Source: Galaxea fascicularis (Eukaryota; Cnidaria; Anthozoa; Scleractinia; Euphylliidae). Taken from it: DNA of 64,000 nucleotides. The stretch spans positions 28,249,372 to 28,313,371 of the forward strand of contig OX419337.1 in the NCBI GenBank assembly GCA_948470475.1, given 5' to 3'. Position numbers and translations under genes: made by a program. Below, in pieces: positions 45,972 to 57,077 of this stretch. Positions within the stretch are counted from its first letter, which is position 1. Each line of letters begins with the position of its first letter. Below the pieces are notes generated by a model. That model did not search any database, was not told the origin of the DNA, and saw only the letters and a program-made list of their open reading frames with translations.

Positions 45972-47712
45972 TATCTTTCCAGTGAGGTCAGCACCTTTCT
46001 CGGGATCAAGAAAAAAAGCTTAAAAAAGGTTCTTTGTCATTCAATTTTCTTTGCCCTGCATTTTTCCATGGCATTCTGGTTGCCATGATAAAAATAGAGA
46101 GTAACCCTAACATAGTGGATCACACAATAAGTGCATTGTGATGTGAAAAAATAAAAAGACTGGCCTAACATTCAGCACAGGCTAAAAGAGTAAAAAGGAA
46201 ATAATACACACAAAAAAATAGCCAGATGGTCAACTTGTAGTCTATCTCCTCAAAATTTAATTAACCTTTCACTGGATGGCTAGTTATGATGCAATGTTCA
46301 CAGTTTCTCAACTGGTAACGTCAATGACAAATGGCAGGCATCATTTGTTAACTAAAACAACAAATCAAGGAGGGAACAATTGTTATTGAAAATTATAATC
46401 TATTTCAAGTACTTTCAGGTGCCATAATTGAGGAAAAAAAGTCAAATTAACAAAAGACAGAGGAACATTCTTTGGATACAACAAAATAGACAGTCAAATG
46501 TCGTTCAGTGGACAAAACGAAAACTTTAAACTTTTCACAAACGTCTACAGATGATGCATGCTGTTCACTGTTACCCTTACGTAGTTACAGTCTGTTTTTA
46601 ATCAAATATTCATCTTTTTCTGTTCTTCACTGAGGCATAACTTTAAGTCTGTGTTTTTAAGAGCGTTAAAGTCGGCTTAATGTAAAATTATCTATACAAT
46701 TGGCTTTGTTTTTAAGTAAGAACTACAAACACTTGGTATAAATGATGGTATTTTGTTCATATCCTGAAAAATATCTACACCCTTCCTTAGCAGACATCGT
46801 TAATGCATTTACAGTCTGTAGGGACAAGTGTTCTGTTGCCAATTAAAGCATGCATATCAACAATTCTAACCAAAAACTATAAATCCTGTAAAGAAAATAA
46901 TCTAACTAAGAAATAAGCAGAAATAAGCTACACGTCTAATCTTCTGGAAAATTCAACATATTAAGGATTTACCTTAAGTCTTGTGAACAGTTGGAAATCT
47001 TATCAGGGAATAGTAAAAAAACAATGTACAACCTTCACTTGGGGTTTCGTTTTAATTGAAACAACCTGGAGCAATAACGTTTTCAAAAATGTTACGAGTC
47101 AGGATATGCGAAAACTTGAAAACAACAATGATAATGAATGACTTATACTCTTTGCGTCTCTAAACAGCCTGTACAAAGCTAAAGGTGTGTTTGATGTTTA
47201 AAATATATCTTTATCCACGCAAAAATAGAATTTAATAGCTGTTTCAAGCACTTTGCATGCAAATCACAATTTATACAATTGCTTACAACAGAAAAATGAA
47301 TAATCAGCGGCAAAACATCCGTGGGATTGGTAGCGAACTCAGAAATGACAAAAATTTGGCGTGTGAGTCCACAACAATTCTTCCCGGGAAGCCACTTGAA
47401 AAAGTAAAACAGGTCGGCATGGTGTGTCGTAAATACTGTACTTTTGCAATCACGCGATCAGTGAATAAATTTCTCCCTGTGAAAGCTGTTGATCTTGAAA
47501 GCTTGATGAAATTAAGTTTACTGCATGGCACCATGCCGAGATAAAAGGACAGTTTCATCACCGGGTCCACTGTCATACCGCCTAAATTTATTTCAGTGAC
47601 GCTGTTTTCGGCATCAAATATGTAAACCCTGCTCTTTGCGTACGACGGGCGAATCGTTTGCATTCAACCGTGTGCCAGTTGTGAATGTTTTTGGAGGATC
47701 GGCTGTTCACGA
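45972..47712. other. Probable 3' UTR of the second Frizzled plus spacer
   Basis: No ORF of note. On the minus strand an AATAAA (47592-47587) lies about 120 nt past the Frizzled stop and is a candidate poly(A) signal. Confidence 0.35.
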
Positions 47713-49356
47713 TCAAACCAGCGTATTTCCGAACGGGCCCAAAAATCTGTGCTTCACGGAGATGTAAAACTTACTCCACGCATTGATAGTCTTTGTTGAC
47801 CAAATCCAAAATCCCGATGTTATGCCAACGATCAAGAACATCAGATACTTGACCATAAATACGGTAAAATCCGGCTTGTTATGGGCTATTGGGTGTCTAG
47901 GACAAGGCCACTCGCTAGGCTGTTCAATGCATTTTTGTTGATACACCCAACCTTCTCGCCACGAAGCTTGCCAGCTTTCACGATTTGCTTGCTCGTAAAA
48001 CAAACACCCCAGCACAGAAACGGCTGGTAGAGTGTACAAGATTGAAAACACGCCAATACGAATCATCAGTTTCTCGATTTTCTCTCTCTTGCTATAATCA
48101 TCTTTTAAAACCGATCTCACTCGAAAGAGCGACACAAATCCTGCTATTAGGAATGTAGCGCCGACAAAAAAGTACACAAACAAGGGTGCCAATACGTAAC
48201 CTCTTAGGGCACTTAGATCTGAAAGCCCAACAAAACAAACGCCGCTAAGTTCGTCTCCATCAACTTTTGTCATCAGCAAAATGGCGATCGTTTTGACCGC
48301 AGGAATCGCCCATGCTGCGAGATGAAAGAATTGTGCGTTAGCTTCGATTGCTTCGTGTCCCCATTTGAGCCCAGCTGCCAAAAACCAAGTAAGCGTCAAA
48401 ATGACCCACCAGATTGAGGAAGCCATGCTGAAGAAATACAGCAACATAAAAATTACAGTACAGCCTTCGTGTTTGGTTCCCTGAACAAGAACATTTGAGC
48501 CGTCATCGGATTCCGTACAGGATAGAGCGTCTTGAGCGGCAAAGCCGATGATAAAGGCGACAGAGACCATAAAATAACAGCCCGACAGAAAAATGATCGG
48601 TCGCTCTGGGTATCGAAATCTCCGCATATCAATTAAGAAGGTTAGAATTGTAAAGAGTGTTGAAATGCAACAAAGGATTGCCCAAATGCCGGTCCAAAGG
48701 CGAGCAATTTTCCGTTCTTTCTCGTCGAAATAAATGTTTTCGCACTTGGCAGCACAATTTTTCCGTCCGAAGAAAGTGTATTGATCATTATCAATTTTTT
48801 GATCGTCGGGACATATGAATTTCACCACGCTGGGATCAAATAGCTCCTCTGGTTCTGTTTCGTTGTCTTTAGTTTCTGGTTCTTTCGTTGGCAAGCCACG
48901 ACCACTGCCTCCTGTTGTATTCTTACCGACACAAAGTTCTTTACTAAACATCATGGGAAACTTCTCGCAGCTCAGTGATTCGGGCCACGTAAATCCAAAA
49001 CGCTTCATAAGATCCTCACATCCGTCTCTGGCGCTATTACAAAGCTCTTGACATGGCGGTACTACAGTCTCTAAAACTGTACAAATGGGAGCGTAAACCG
49101 AGCACAGAAAGAACGCCAGATATTCAGAACAACCAACTTTGACCAGAGGAAAAAACTGGTGGACTTCGAGGGCCGCTTCGTCTTGCGTTCTGTGTTTTAA
49201 CATGTTTGGATATAAAGTGGTGTTGTACTGTAAACCTAAGCATAGAGGAATTGTCACTGCTTCACACTTCTTTTGGCACAAGAAGCAGGGTAACAAGCAC
49301 ACCCCAAAAACCAGAACGGGGAGTAGAAATCGCCTGGCAGAAGCTTCTGTGAACAT
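47713..49356 (-). CDS. FZD1/2/7-like: Frizzled receptor, 1/2/7-like, intronless
   Basis: Seven-pass Wnt receptor, 547 residues from ATG 49356. The frame is open further upstream only via a TTG, and the ATG directly precedes the signal peptide ([18 protein letters not shown]). Cysteine-rich domain: [54 protein letters not shown] and [18 protein letters not shown], then CVGKN. The CTVLE/CVGKN pattern is that of FZD1/2/7. An acidic linker ([15 protein letters not shown]) leads to TM1 ([18 protein letters not shown]); [31 protein letters not shown] and [18 protein letters not shown] follow. KTxxxW is KTINAW at 522-527. The C-terminal NTLV fits a class I PDZ ligand. Single exon, convergent with the Frizzled at 23427. 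Intact. Confidence 0.95.
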   Translation of the reverse strand: MFTEASARRFLLPVLVFGVCLLPCFLCQKKCEAVTIPLCLGLQYNTTLYPNMLKHRTQDEAALEVHQFFPLVKVGCSEYLAFFLCSVYAPICTVLETVVPPCQELCNSARDGCEDLMKRFGFTWPESLSCEKFPMMFSKELCVGKNTTGGSGRGLPTKEPETKDNETEPEELFDPSVVKFICPDDQKIDNDQYTFFGRKNCAAKCENIYFDEKERKIARLWTGIWAILCCISTLFTILTFLIDMRRFRYPERPIIFLSGCYFMVSVAFIIGFAAQDALSCTESDDGSNVLVQGTKHEGCTVIFMLLYFFSMASSIWWVILTLTWFLAAGLKWGHEAIEANAQFFHLAAWAIPAVKTIAILLMTKVDGDELSGVCFVGLSDLSALRGYVLAPLFVYFFVGATFLIAGFVSLFRVRSVLKDDYSKREKIEKLMIRIGVFSILYTLPAVSVLGCLFYEQANRESWQASWREGWVYQQKCIEQPSEWPCPRHPIAHNKPDFTVFMVKYLMFLIVGITSGFWIWSTKTINAWSKFYISVKHRFLGPFGNTLV

Positions 49357-52300
49357 CTTGCTACTTTCACAAGAAAAAGAAGAATTCAACGCACTTAGTT
49401 TCAACCACGACGCTGAATCTTTTCATCTGCGATAGCAAGCGACGACCTTTGCATGACTGAAATTGAAGTGTCAACCGAATTAGCATACCTTTGTGCACAA
49501 AATGTGATTGGCTGGCGGTGACAACAAAGGAAAATTGGAATACAAAACGCGTTGTGATTGGCTAGAATAGCATGATCTTCTAATTAAGAGTCAAACAACG
49601 TCTCCATGTTAAGGCCTCCGGATACTCGATCAGTTCCCATGAAAGCTTTTTGGTGTACTTTTTCACAGTGGGAATTTACACGCAAAAGCGGCTTACTATT
49701 GAGTTGGGTTTTGAATACACATTAATGCGCACTTTGCACAAAACACCACAAGATTAATCCGATGGATTGCTATACTTTTGATCTTTAAAGACACCCTTCG
49801 CGAAAACTAAACAAAGAAAGCCCCTTGCTGTTTTCACTTATGAATGAAGGAAGGCATCTGTGATGCGTTTCTTGTTGACGTTTTTAGAGCATGGAATTAA
49901 AAAATTGTGACATCAAACTCTGCGGGGAGTGAATTACTAGAGCAGTAGATTTGGGTTTACATTTGATAAAGCCCTTCTGTAGGATAAACAAAATCTCATG
50001 GCTTTGATAGAAGGTCCATTGTGTTTAATATAAACCAGACGCGAGCTTACTCTCATTTCCTTGGTCCTACAGAAGCCTTTGTTTGGTGTGGTGAGGTATG
50101 GGCGTTCTTCGCATTCTTGAGTGTACCGCTTTCTTCTGCCTCTTTTGTTAAGCTGTGTTGATTTATATATTTTTGATGAAAAAAGACTTTGCCGACGTCT
50201 TCTTTATTGCTTTAGCGGAATCGCCTAAAGTGTTATGTAAGGTAGATATCTCAAACCACAGTATTTAAAGCCATCCACTGAACATCGCGAAAAAAGATTA
50301 ACTGTACTAACTGGCTTTCTGTTTTACGGTAAACAGAAAGTTAGTTTTCGGTAACTCTGAGATTTGCCGCTTCCCACAATTTAGGCTAATGCACCGCGGC
50401 CGTTCATTGGAAAATTTAAATGGCGATGTTTTGAAAAACATTTCGCTTTATTCGTTTATTATAGAATTGAACAAGAACTCGAGTGTACCGAATAGAAAAA
50501 ACTAGCAGAACTAACACAATTAGGGCCAATTAGTTCTTGAGTAGAAGGCCGCTTAAATCGGCACCATTCACAATCAACGCACCGAGAATAGTATTGCGGA
50601 TTCTTACCTCTTATCAGCTTGGATACAAACTTTTCAGACGTGCGCTTGATGAAAGACGTTATAGACAACCTTTCGTTATTATTATTATTATTTTTCATGT
50701 TGCATTCACGAGCGATTACTCAACGAGATCGGCTAAATTGATTTAATTGCCGTGAGCATGATTTGAAAAGGCTACCGTATCTACAATAACTTTGAGGAAC
50801 AGTTCTCCCTTTTGTAATATTTAGACATGAAAGCTGCCGATAATAAAGCTCTAAAATGCCCCTTCAAGGTTTTTAATTTCAGAAATCAGCGAGGCTTTTG
50901 TGGCGTTTTGCCCCAGTAGCTCCTAAAAAGATAAAATGGATAAAGTTATATAACAACTGCAATCTCTTTAAATTGGCTTTTTAAAGCTGAAACGAATACA
51001 ATTAAGGCAGATTTATTTAAATCCAATTTGTTAATTTGTATTAAATGGACGCCGAGCGTGAATGGTTCGAAGGGCTGTGTACTAGAACATCATGCTTCGG
51101 CCGGAAAACAGTACTGAGGTTTCGGGATTTGATTTGTATCGGGAACTGTTTAAAAGTTGAACAGTGGCCTTACTGTACAAAGTTAGTCACCTGAAGTGAC
51201 AGATCAGTGATTTATCTCGAAAAATCCGTTGTCTTCAATAGCGTATTAGATAACAAACTGCCCATTTCCCGTGTAGAATTTCGAAGCTTCCGAAACTTTT
51301 TTTTAACGAAGTTTTAGACTATTTTTCTTTTGGTTAAAATGTTTCATCTGACATACAGGAAACCATAAGGATTTTTCAGCAATAACATAATTTTTTGTCC
51401 ATGTCGGGACACACCGAAGTGCCTCAAAATTCAAGAAATCATCAGTCACTGCTTATGCAACGGTGAATTGGAGTGTTTCTTGACAGAATAAATGCATGCG
51501 CTAATGTACTTACTTGCTGCTGAATTAGACGCACTTTAAGTTGGTAAATTGGATAAAAAAGAGCTTCGTTCTTTTGTTGTCATTAATAAGGCCCTTTAGC
51601 TCAAGTGAGAGATGTTTCCGGCTAAAGCCATGGATCTTTTCTTTCCTACAGCGACAGCTGCAATGTGTGCCTCGCGGTCCTTGTGACCAGAACCTCATTT
51701 CTCTGCACCGAATCCCTGCCAGATAAAGTATACAGATCACGAAAAGAAAGAGAATGATCACTTAAGGTGATATGTCTTCGTACTCACCTTCAAATTGTCC
51801 CAACTTATAAGATTAAAATGCATGGAGATAAGTGACCAGTGTATGTTATTCACCGGCTGGGAGGTCCGTATAGGAAAAAAACTGAACCCAAGGTCTTGAG
51901 TACGGCCGCAGGCCAGGGGCCGTACAGACCCCCCAGCCAGTGAATATGGTTCAATTTTACTATTGGTACAAATTGGTATTTTCATTTCATGGTTAGAATA
52001 GTGACTTCATTATTATATATTACAATACACCAGAACAACGGAAACTACCAATTTGTACCAAAACGGTAAAATGAATTGAACCGCAACATATAAAATGAAT
52101 GGCGGTCTCTGATTGGCTATGCTACTCGCTGTCTATTCTGTGATAGACGTGGGGAGAATTTAGATAATTTTCTTGTTTAGTTTTGAACAACCAGTGGATT
52201 TATACTAAAACAATTAGAATATTTGCTCTCGATTTCTATCAGCGAGAGCTGATTCGGGGTAGGCCCTCATCAGCTATCTCGAGCTCGTAATCTAATTGTT

Positions 52301-55300
52301 AAATATATTAAGCGTTAAGAGTTAACAATAGTGTAGTAGGTCAGACAAATGGTGCTCATGATCAGAGCATCGTCTGTAAGATTTCCCATGGATCTATGTA
52401 CCTAGTGTGCTGGTTGTCGCTCTCAGAGCGAATCTAAAACTGTGGCCATTTTAAGCACGTCTTTAGTTTGCTTACATATAAACGCGCAACTGATGTGGAA
52501 TAGCATTAATTTGGATATCCGGCTTCTCAGTGGCAAAGTCTACTTCGCATAAAGGCTTTAAACAGATTATTCATGGGCGTAGGCAGGATTTTTCAAAGGG
52601 GGGGGGGGGGGGCGTTCACACTGTGTCAAACACAGGGTACTCACCAGATTGTTACCTGAATATTGTAGTTTGTTTGCTTAAAAAAAAGGTTACAAAGGGG
52701 GGCTCACGGGCACCCCAGGACCCCCTCTTGCGACGCCCTTGTTATTGATGCATAACTGGTCGCTTTAGCCATTTATGAGTCGTTTGCATCTGCTGTCAAG
52801 TATTATCAATTGATTCACGAATGGAAACAAACGAGTGCTTGGTTGGCCTTCTGAGTTGGGTACAACCTCGTTACCAGGGTCTTTGTTCTTCCCGTCCCGT
52901 CCTCCCTCTCGCTCCACGGGACGGGAAGAAGAGAGACCCTGGGAACGAGGTTGAGTTGGGTGTCCGCTAAATCATTGGAGATTTCCGATAATAGGCGAGG
53001 GAGGAAGCGCTAAGGCAAATCTATGGATGGAAAGAAATCAAGAACAATCTGTTTTAGCTAACACAGGGATCCACTTGTTCTCAAAAATTTCAATTCTTTG
53101 CAAGAATGGGATTCCTTTTGCTGAGGTGGTTGGTCGGTAAATTCAGCGAAATTCGGTGTACACGCTACCAGGCAGTCATCTGAAATTATGGCTGATAAAT
53201 TCGATTTGAAAGATATATTTTGGTACACGTCCAGAGTTAGCAGATATTAAATCCATACAGTGTAATTCGTCACATTCCTAGGATTAAGTTATATTTTCCG
53301 GTTATGCAAACATTTTACTCATCCTCCCACACATTTCCTCCCCACCCCCGTCCCACGGGTGACAAAACGAGAACCACGTGTGACCTTTGGCGTTGGCGAC
53401 CTGACCTTCTAGATCCCAGACGTTTGTTTATTTTGTAAACAAGGAATGGTAATGCGCCTTCAATGGTTTGAAAAGGAAACGCCCGGCGACTACTCTTATC
53501 TATTAACGGAGGAAAGAGAGGTGCAGAAAAAAACAAATAATTATCAAGCACTTCTCCTTATTTGCGTTTCATTTATCTCATGTTAGACATGTAAGAATAG
53601 CCGGCCGTTATCCGGAAAAAAGGGCAACCGAGGTACGTGTGCGTGCCAACACGTCTGATAAGCTTCCCTTTCGAATGTAAAAAGGTGCTTATCTGCTCAT
53701 TCATTGTACTGACATTGCATGTATTGTGTGGGTGTAGTGTTCTCCAAAGCTCTTATTTTGTGGTTAGTATCGTTTTAGGCTACCGGATTTAATACTTAAA
53801 TTCCCTGCATGTGGGAAGATTCAGTTTAGAACTGAGATGAGAGGAGAGGAAGCGAAGAATTTCAGACAGCACTTCATTCAAATTTTCACTCTCTTCGATT
53901 CTCCGACTACAATATTGCCATGTTTGTCCCAAACAATCTATATTTTTCAAATAACTTTCGATTGATCAGAAAATAAAATGAGGAAAAGTAACTGAGTCAA
54001 AGAATTGATGTTGGGGGGGAAGCCAAAAAAAAATCATGCCAGGAGCATGGGCTCCTGTCATGCAAGGAGGCAAAACAAAACCAATCGTGCCAAGACAGAA
54101 GGGAAAGAAAAGAAAAGAAAATGGATACACCTACAAATAACTCCTGCAAAAACAATGGGGAAAATGTGAAAATATTGAAGGGCCGAAAAATAAACATGAA
54201 AATTGGAAATCCCCCACCACAACATTCATCAGTACACCGTACTCAGACAGTAACCTCGTACCCAGGACCCTCCCTTCTCTTTGTGGGTGGGGCATCGGCG
54301 GGGCGCCCAACCCCCAAAGCATGAGTAAGGTTACACAGCCCACAGCTATGACCATCATGGACAGGTTTGTCAATAATACCCTCATCAATGTGGGTTTACT
54401 GCTCAACTTTCCGGTACTTGCAGTTGCAACGAAATTAAATTCTTTTCTTTTCTACCATATTGTAAGAGCTTCTACGTTTTACTGGTGATGATGAAACACA
54501 CACAAACACACCAAACACACAACAAATTCAAACAATGGTGCATGGCATAAATTCCTAACCAGTTGATGTCCGTTAACAACTATTATGTAAATACGCAGTT
54601 GATCAATATTTGTTTTCGTCATGTTTTCAATTACGTAAAAAAGTCTGTCTCAATTCCTGATGAAATCTTGGTTGGGTAAGCTTGTGTTTTATGGTCACGC
54701 AATGAAACCACTTGTTCTTGCCCAAAAGAAAGTCTTTGTCAGGAGCCACCGTTATCATAGCCGGCAACTCACTCTGCCGACTGACTTTTAGGATGACTTT
54801 CCACGTCCAAAGTTTCATATTCTTTGTGTTGTTTTGGCTTCCACCTTAAGTGAGTGGATTTTACTTCACGGTGGTTTACATCAAAAGTGTTTTCCGGGTC
54901 ACGGGTGAGCACAATCAATATCGGCTTCACATTGGGTCCACAATAACGTACAAAAGAAATAATGAACTTTAAATTATCATATCAAGTTGTTAGTTTCCTG
55001 CGGTTTCTTTTGCGTTAATGTGCATCCAAAGTGATGGACTCCACAGCACAGTTTTCGTGTGCTGAGCTCGTTTGTACGCGAGCGTATCTAAGTTATGGTC
55101 ATGTATTACGTAACACCGTTGGCTTGGAGAGCATGGGCCAAAACTAAACCTTCATAACTTGGATGTTGAGTCACTCAAAATAAAACACACATCTTTGGAG
55201 TTTATTAAATCTATGAGCCGTGTGTTGGAAAGAGGAAAAGAAGACTGCGGCGGGAAGTTAGCACTTTTTATTAACTTTGTTGTATAAGGATTTGGAAAAA

Positions 55301-55698
55301 GATTGTCTGCTTTCATGTACGGTAAGGTTATTGAAAAATATCAACGGGATTATTTTATTGCACAACCATTGTCTTTTGTAATAAAAAAAACATATACCTC
55401 AGTCTTTCACAAGTGCAGATCTGCCAGTCTGTTGGAAAATTTATATTACAATAGGCGTATCCAGCGAGAGTAACTTAAATAGACAAATTCGCCTTCAATG
55501 AATTTTTTATAGCCGGCTACACGAAAACAACACGGAATTTTCAGTGACGCACTTTGTAGAGAAAATTTAAATTACTTAACGTTTAGTGTCTAAGTATCTC
55601 AAGCTCTTGTTTTTTGTTCAATCTCGCACAAAACACTTATCTTTTTCTTCTTTTTTATCCTGTACTAGTGTAATTTAATCGCCTCTGTTTAAGTTAAA
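49357..55698. other. Gene-poor region upstream of the second Frizzled
   Basis: Contains the promoter side of the Frizzled gene. No supported coding exon. Repeats seen: an inverted CACCGGCTGGGAGGTC / CCCCCCAGCCAGTG unit at about 51852-51950, a G-run unit at 52574-52739 (GGGCGTAGGCAGG to GCGACGCCC), and the hairpin at 52863-52953. Short ORFs lack domains. Confidence 0.4.
52863..52953. repeat. 91 bp hairpin element
   Basis: CAACCTCGTTACCAGGGTCT inverted at the right as AGACCCTGGGAACGAGGTTG, with an inner CTTCCCGTCCCGT/ACGGGACGGGAAG stem. Same family as 37088-37143, with relatives at 35333 and 42123. Confidence 0.7.
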
Positions 55699-55977
55699 AT
55701 TTAAAAATTAAACGAGGCTTACCTGTAAGGTGAAGTTTGATTGTAATTCTACGAGTTATTGGTCAGGAGCGGAGAAGTCACGTGAGATAGCGCGCGGCAA
55801 GCAAGCAGTCAGTCTTTAAAGGTTTTACGGCTCATGGGCATTCCCATAAATGAAGGGTAGGGAGTGAGAAGAGTACATCACATGCGGTGGGCGAGTGACT
55901 TCTCCGCTCCTGACCAATAACTCGTAGAATTACAATCAAACTTCACCTTACAGGTAAGCCTCGTTTAATTTTTAAAT
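55699..55977. repeat. Inverted repeat at the 3' side of the DIRS1-type element
   Basis: Arms 55699-55781 and 55895-55977 are inverted copies (TTTAAAAATTAAACGAGGCT; GTGACTTCTCCGCTCCTGAC). A further copy of the terminal repeat motif (AATTCTACTTCGTCATTGGT) follows at 55975-56024. This looks like the internal complementary region that DIRS1-type elements use for circle formation. Confidence 0.6.
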
Positions 55978-56093
55978 TCTACTTCGTCATTGGTCAAAGT
56001 CGCTACGAAGTCACGTGAGATTTTAAAGCAAATGCCCATGAGCATCAATGCAATATAGAATACTCTTGTGGTAAAGCAAAACTTTTATTAACA

Positions 56094-57077
56094 TTAACGC
56101 TGAGCTTTCAAGAGGTCAACCCCAAAGTTAGCTGAATCAGTAGTGCTGATTGGCTTGTCATAGAACTTACTGAAAGTTCCAGCATTGGCCCATCCAGCTG
56201 CATCCATGATTGTCTTCACGGAAACATTGGCAGCTTTGGCAGCCGACGTGGAAGCTGCCCGTGTGCTGTGTGCACCATACTTGTTAATGTCAATACCAGC
56301 GTTCTCTAGAACCTTTTTTAGCCAACGAGCAATTGTATCGATGGATACAGGCTTAAAAGGTTTACAGAAACTTAATAACAACTGGGTATAGCTCCCTCTG
56401 GTTAACTTGGTACGATTAACATATTCTGTAAGAACTGTAACAATGCATAACTTTTTATCTTCTTCAAAGGAGCGAAACTCCAAACGTCCCAGGTGTTTAC
56501 CTGGTTTAGAGGTTTTAAGTAATTTCTGTATGTAGAATATACAGTTTTTATCCGTAAGTGTCATGTGAGAAACCTCTAGGGAATGTATCGTTTGGCATCT
56601 TTGTCCTGATAGGAGTGCAAGCAACATGGTTGTCTTGAATGTCAACAGCTGTAAACTTAGGCTCTCCAGAGGGTGGAGCGTTTTTAGATAAGACAAGACT
56701 GTAGAGACATCCCAGATTTCTTGGTAACGAGGTAAGGATGGTCGGGTGGTGAAAACACCTTTAAGGAACCTTGTCACCAGGGGATGGTTGCCAAATGTGC
56801 CACCCTCAGTGGGAAGGATGACAGTGGACAATGCAGAGCGGGCGCTATTGATTGCACTGTAGGAAAGTTTCTTTTGGTACATGTCACCCAAGAAGTTTAT
56901 TCCATCAATTACAGATGCTGAAACAGTATTAATTTCCTGTTCACGACAGTACAGTTCCCATCGTTGTAAGTATGATTTGTATTGTTTTTGGGTTCCCGGC
57001 TTCCACGCTTGCAGGATGACGTCTGTAGCTGTTGTTGAAAGGCCCTTGCTTGTGAGGTGTTCCCGGACAAATGGCAC
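56094..57077 (-). CDS. Tyrosine recombinase of DIRS1-type element
   Basis: 327 codons counted from GTG 57077. The frame is open upstream into the RT ORF (overlap at least 169 nt), so the true start is undetermined. N-terminal SAM-like domain (WKPGTQKQYKSYLQRW), then catalytic residues Arg160 (SGQRCQTI), Lys near 188-191, His270/Arg273 (HSTRAASTSAA), Trp296 (AAGW) and nucleophile Tyr306 (FSKFYDKP). It differs strongly from the recombinase at 7254-8246. Role: integration of the circular cDNA. No breaks. Confidence 0.87.
   Translation of the reverse strand: MPFVREHLTSKGLSTTATDVILQAWKPGTQKQYKSYLQRWELYCREQEINTVSASVIDGINFLGDMYQKKLSYSAINSARSALSTVILPTEGGTFGNHPLVTRFLKGVFTTRPSLPRYQEIWDVSTVLSYLKTLHPLESLSLQLLTFKTTMLLALLSGQRCQTIHSLEVSHMTLTDKNCIFYIQKLLKTSKPGKHLGRLEFRSFEEDKKLCIVTVLTEYVNRTKLTRGSYTQLLLSFCKPFKPVSIDTIARWLKKVLENAGIDINKYGAHSTRAASTSAAKAANVSVKTIMDAAGWANAGTFSKFYDKPISTTDSANFGVDLLKAQR

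Noticed and set aside
49357..49404. Upstream TTG start extending the 1/2/7-like Frizzled by 16 residues
   Set aside because: TTG starts are not expected in animal genes; the ATG at 49356 directly precedes a normal signal peptide.
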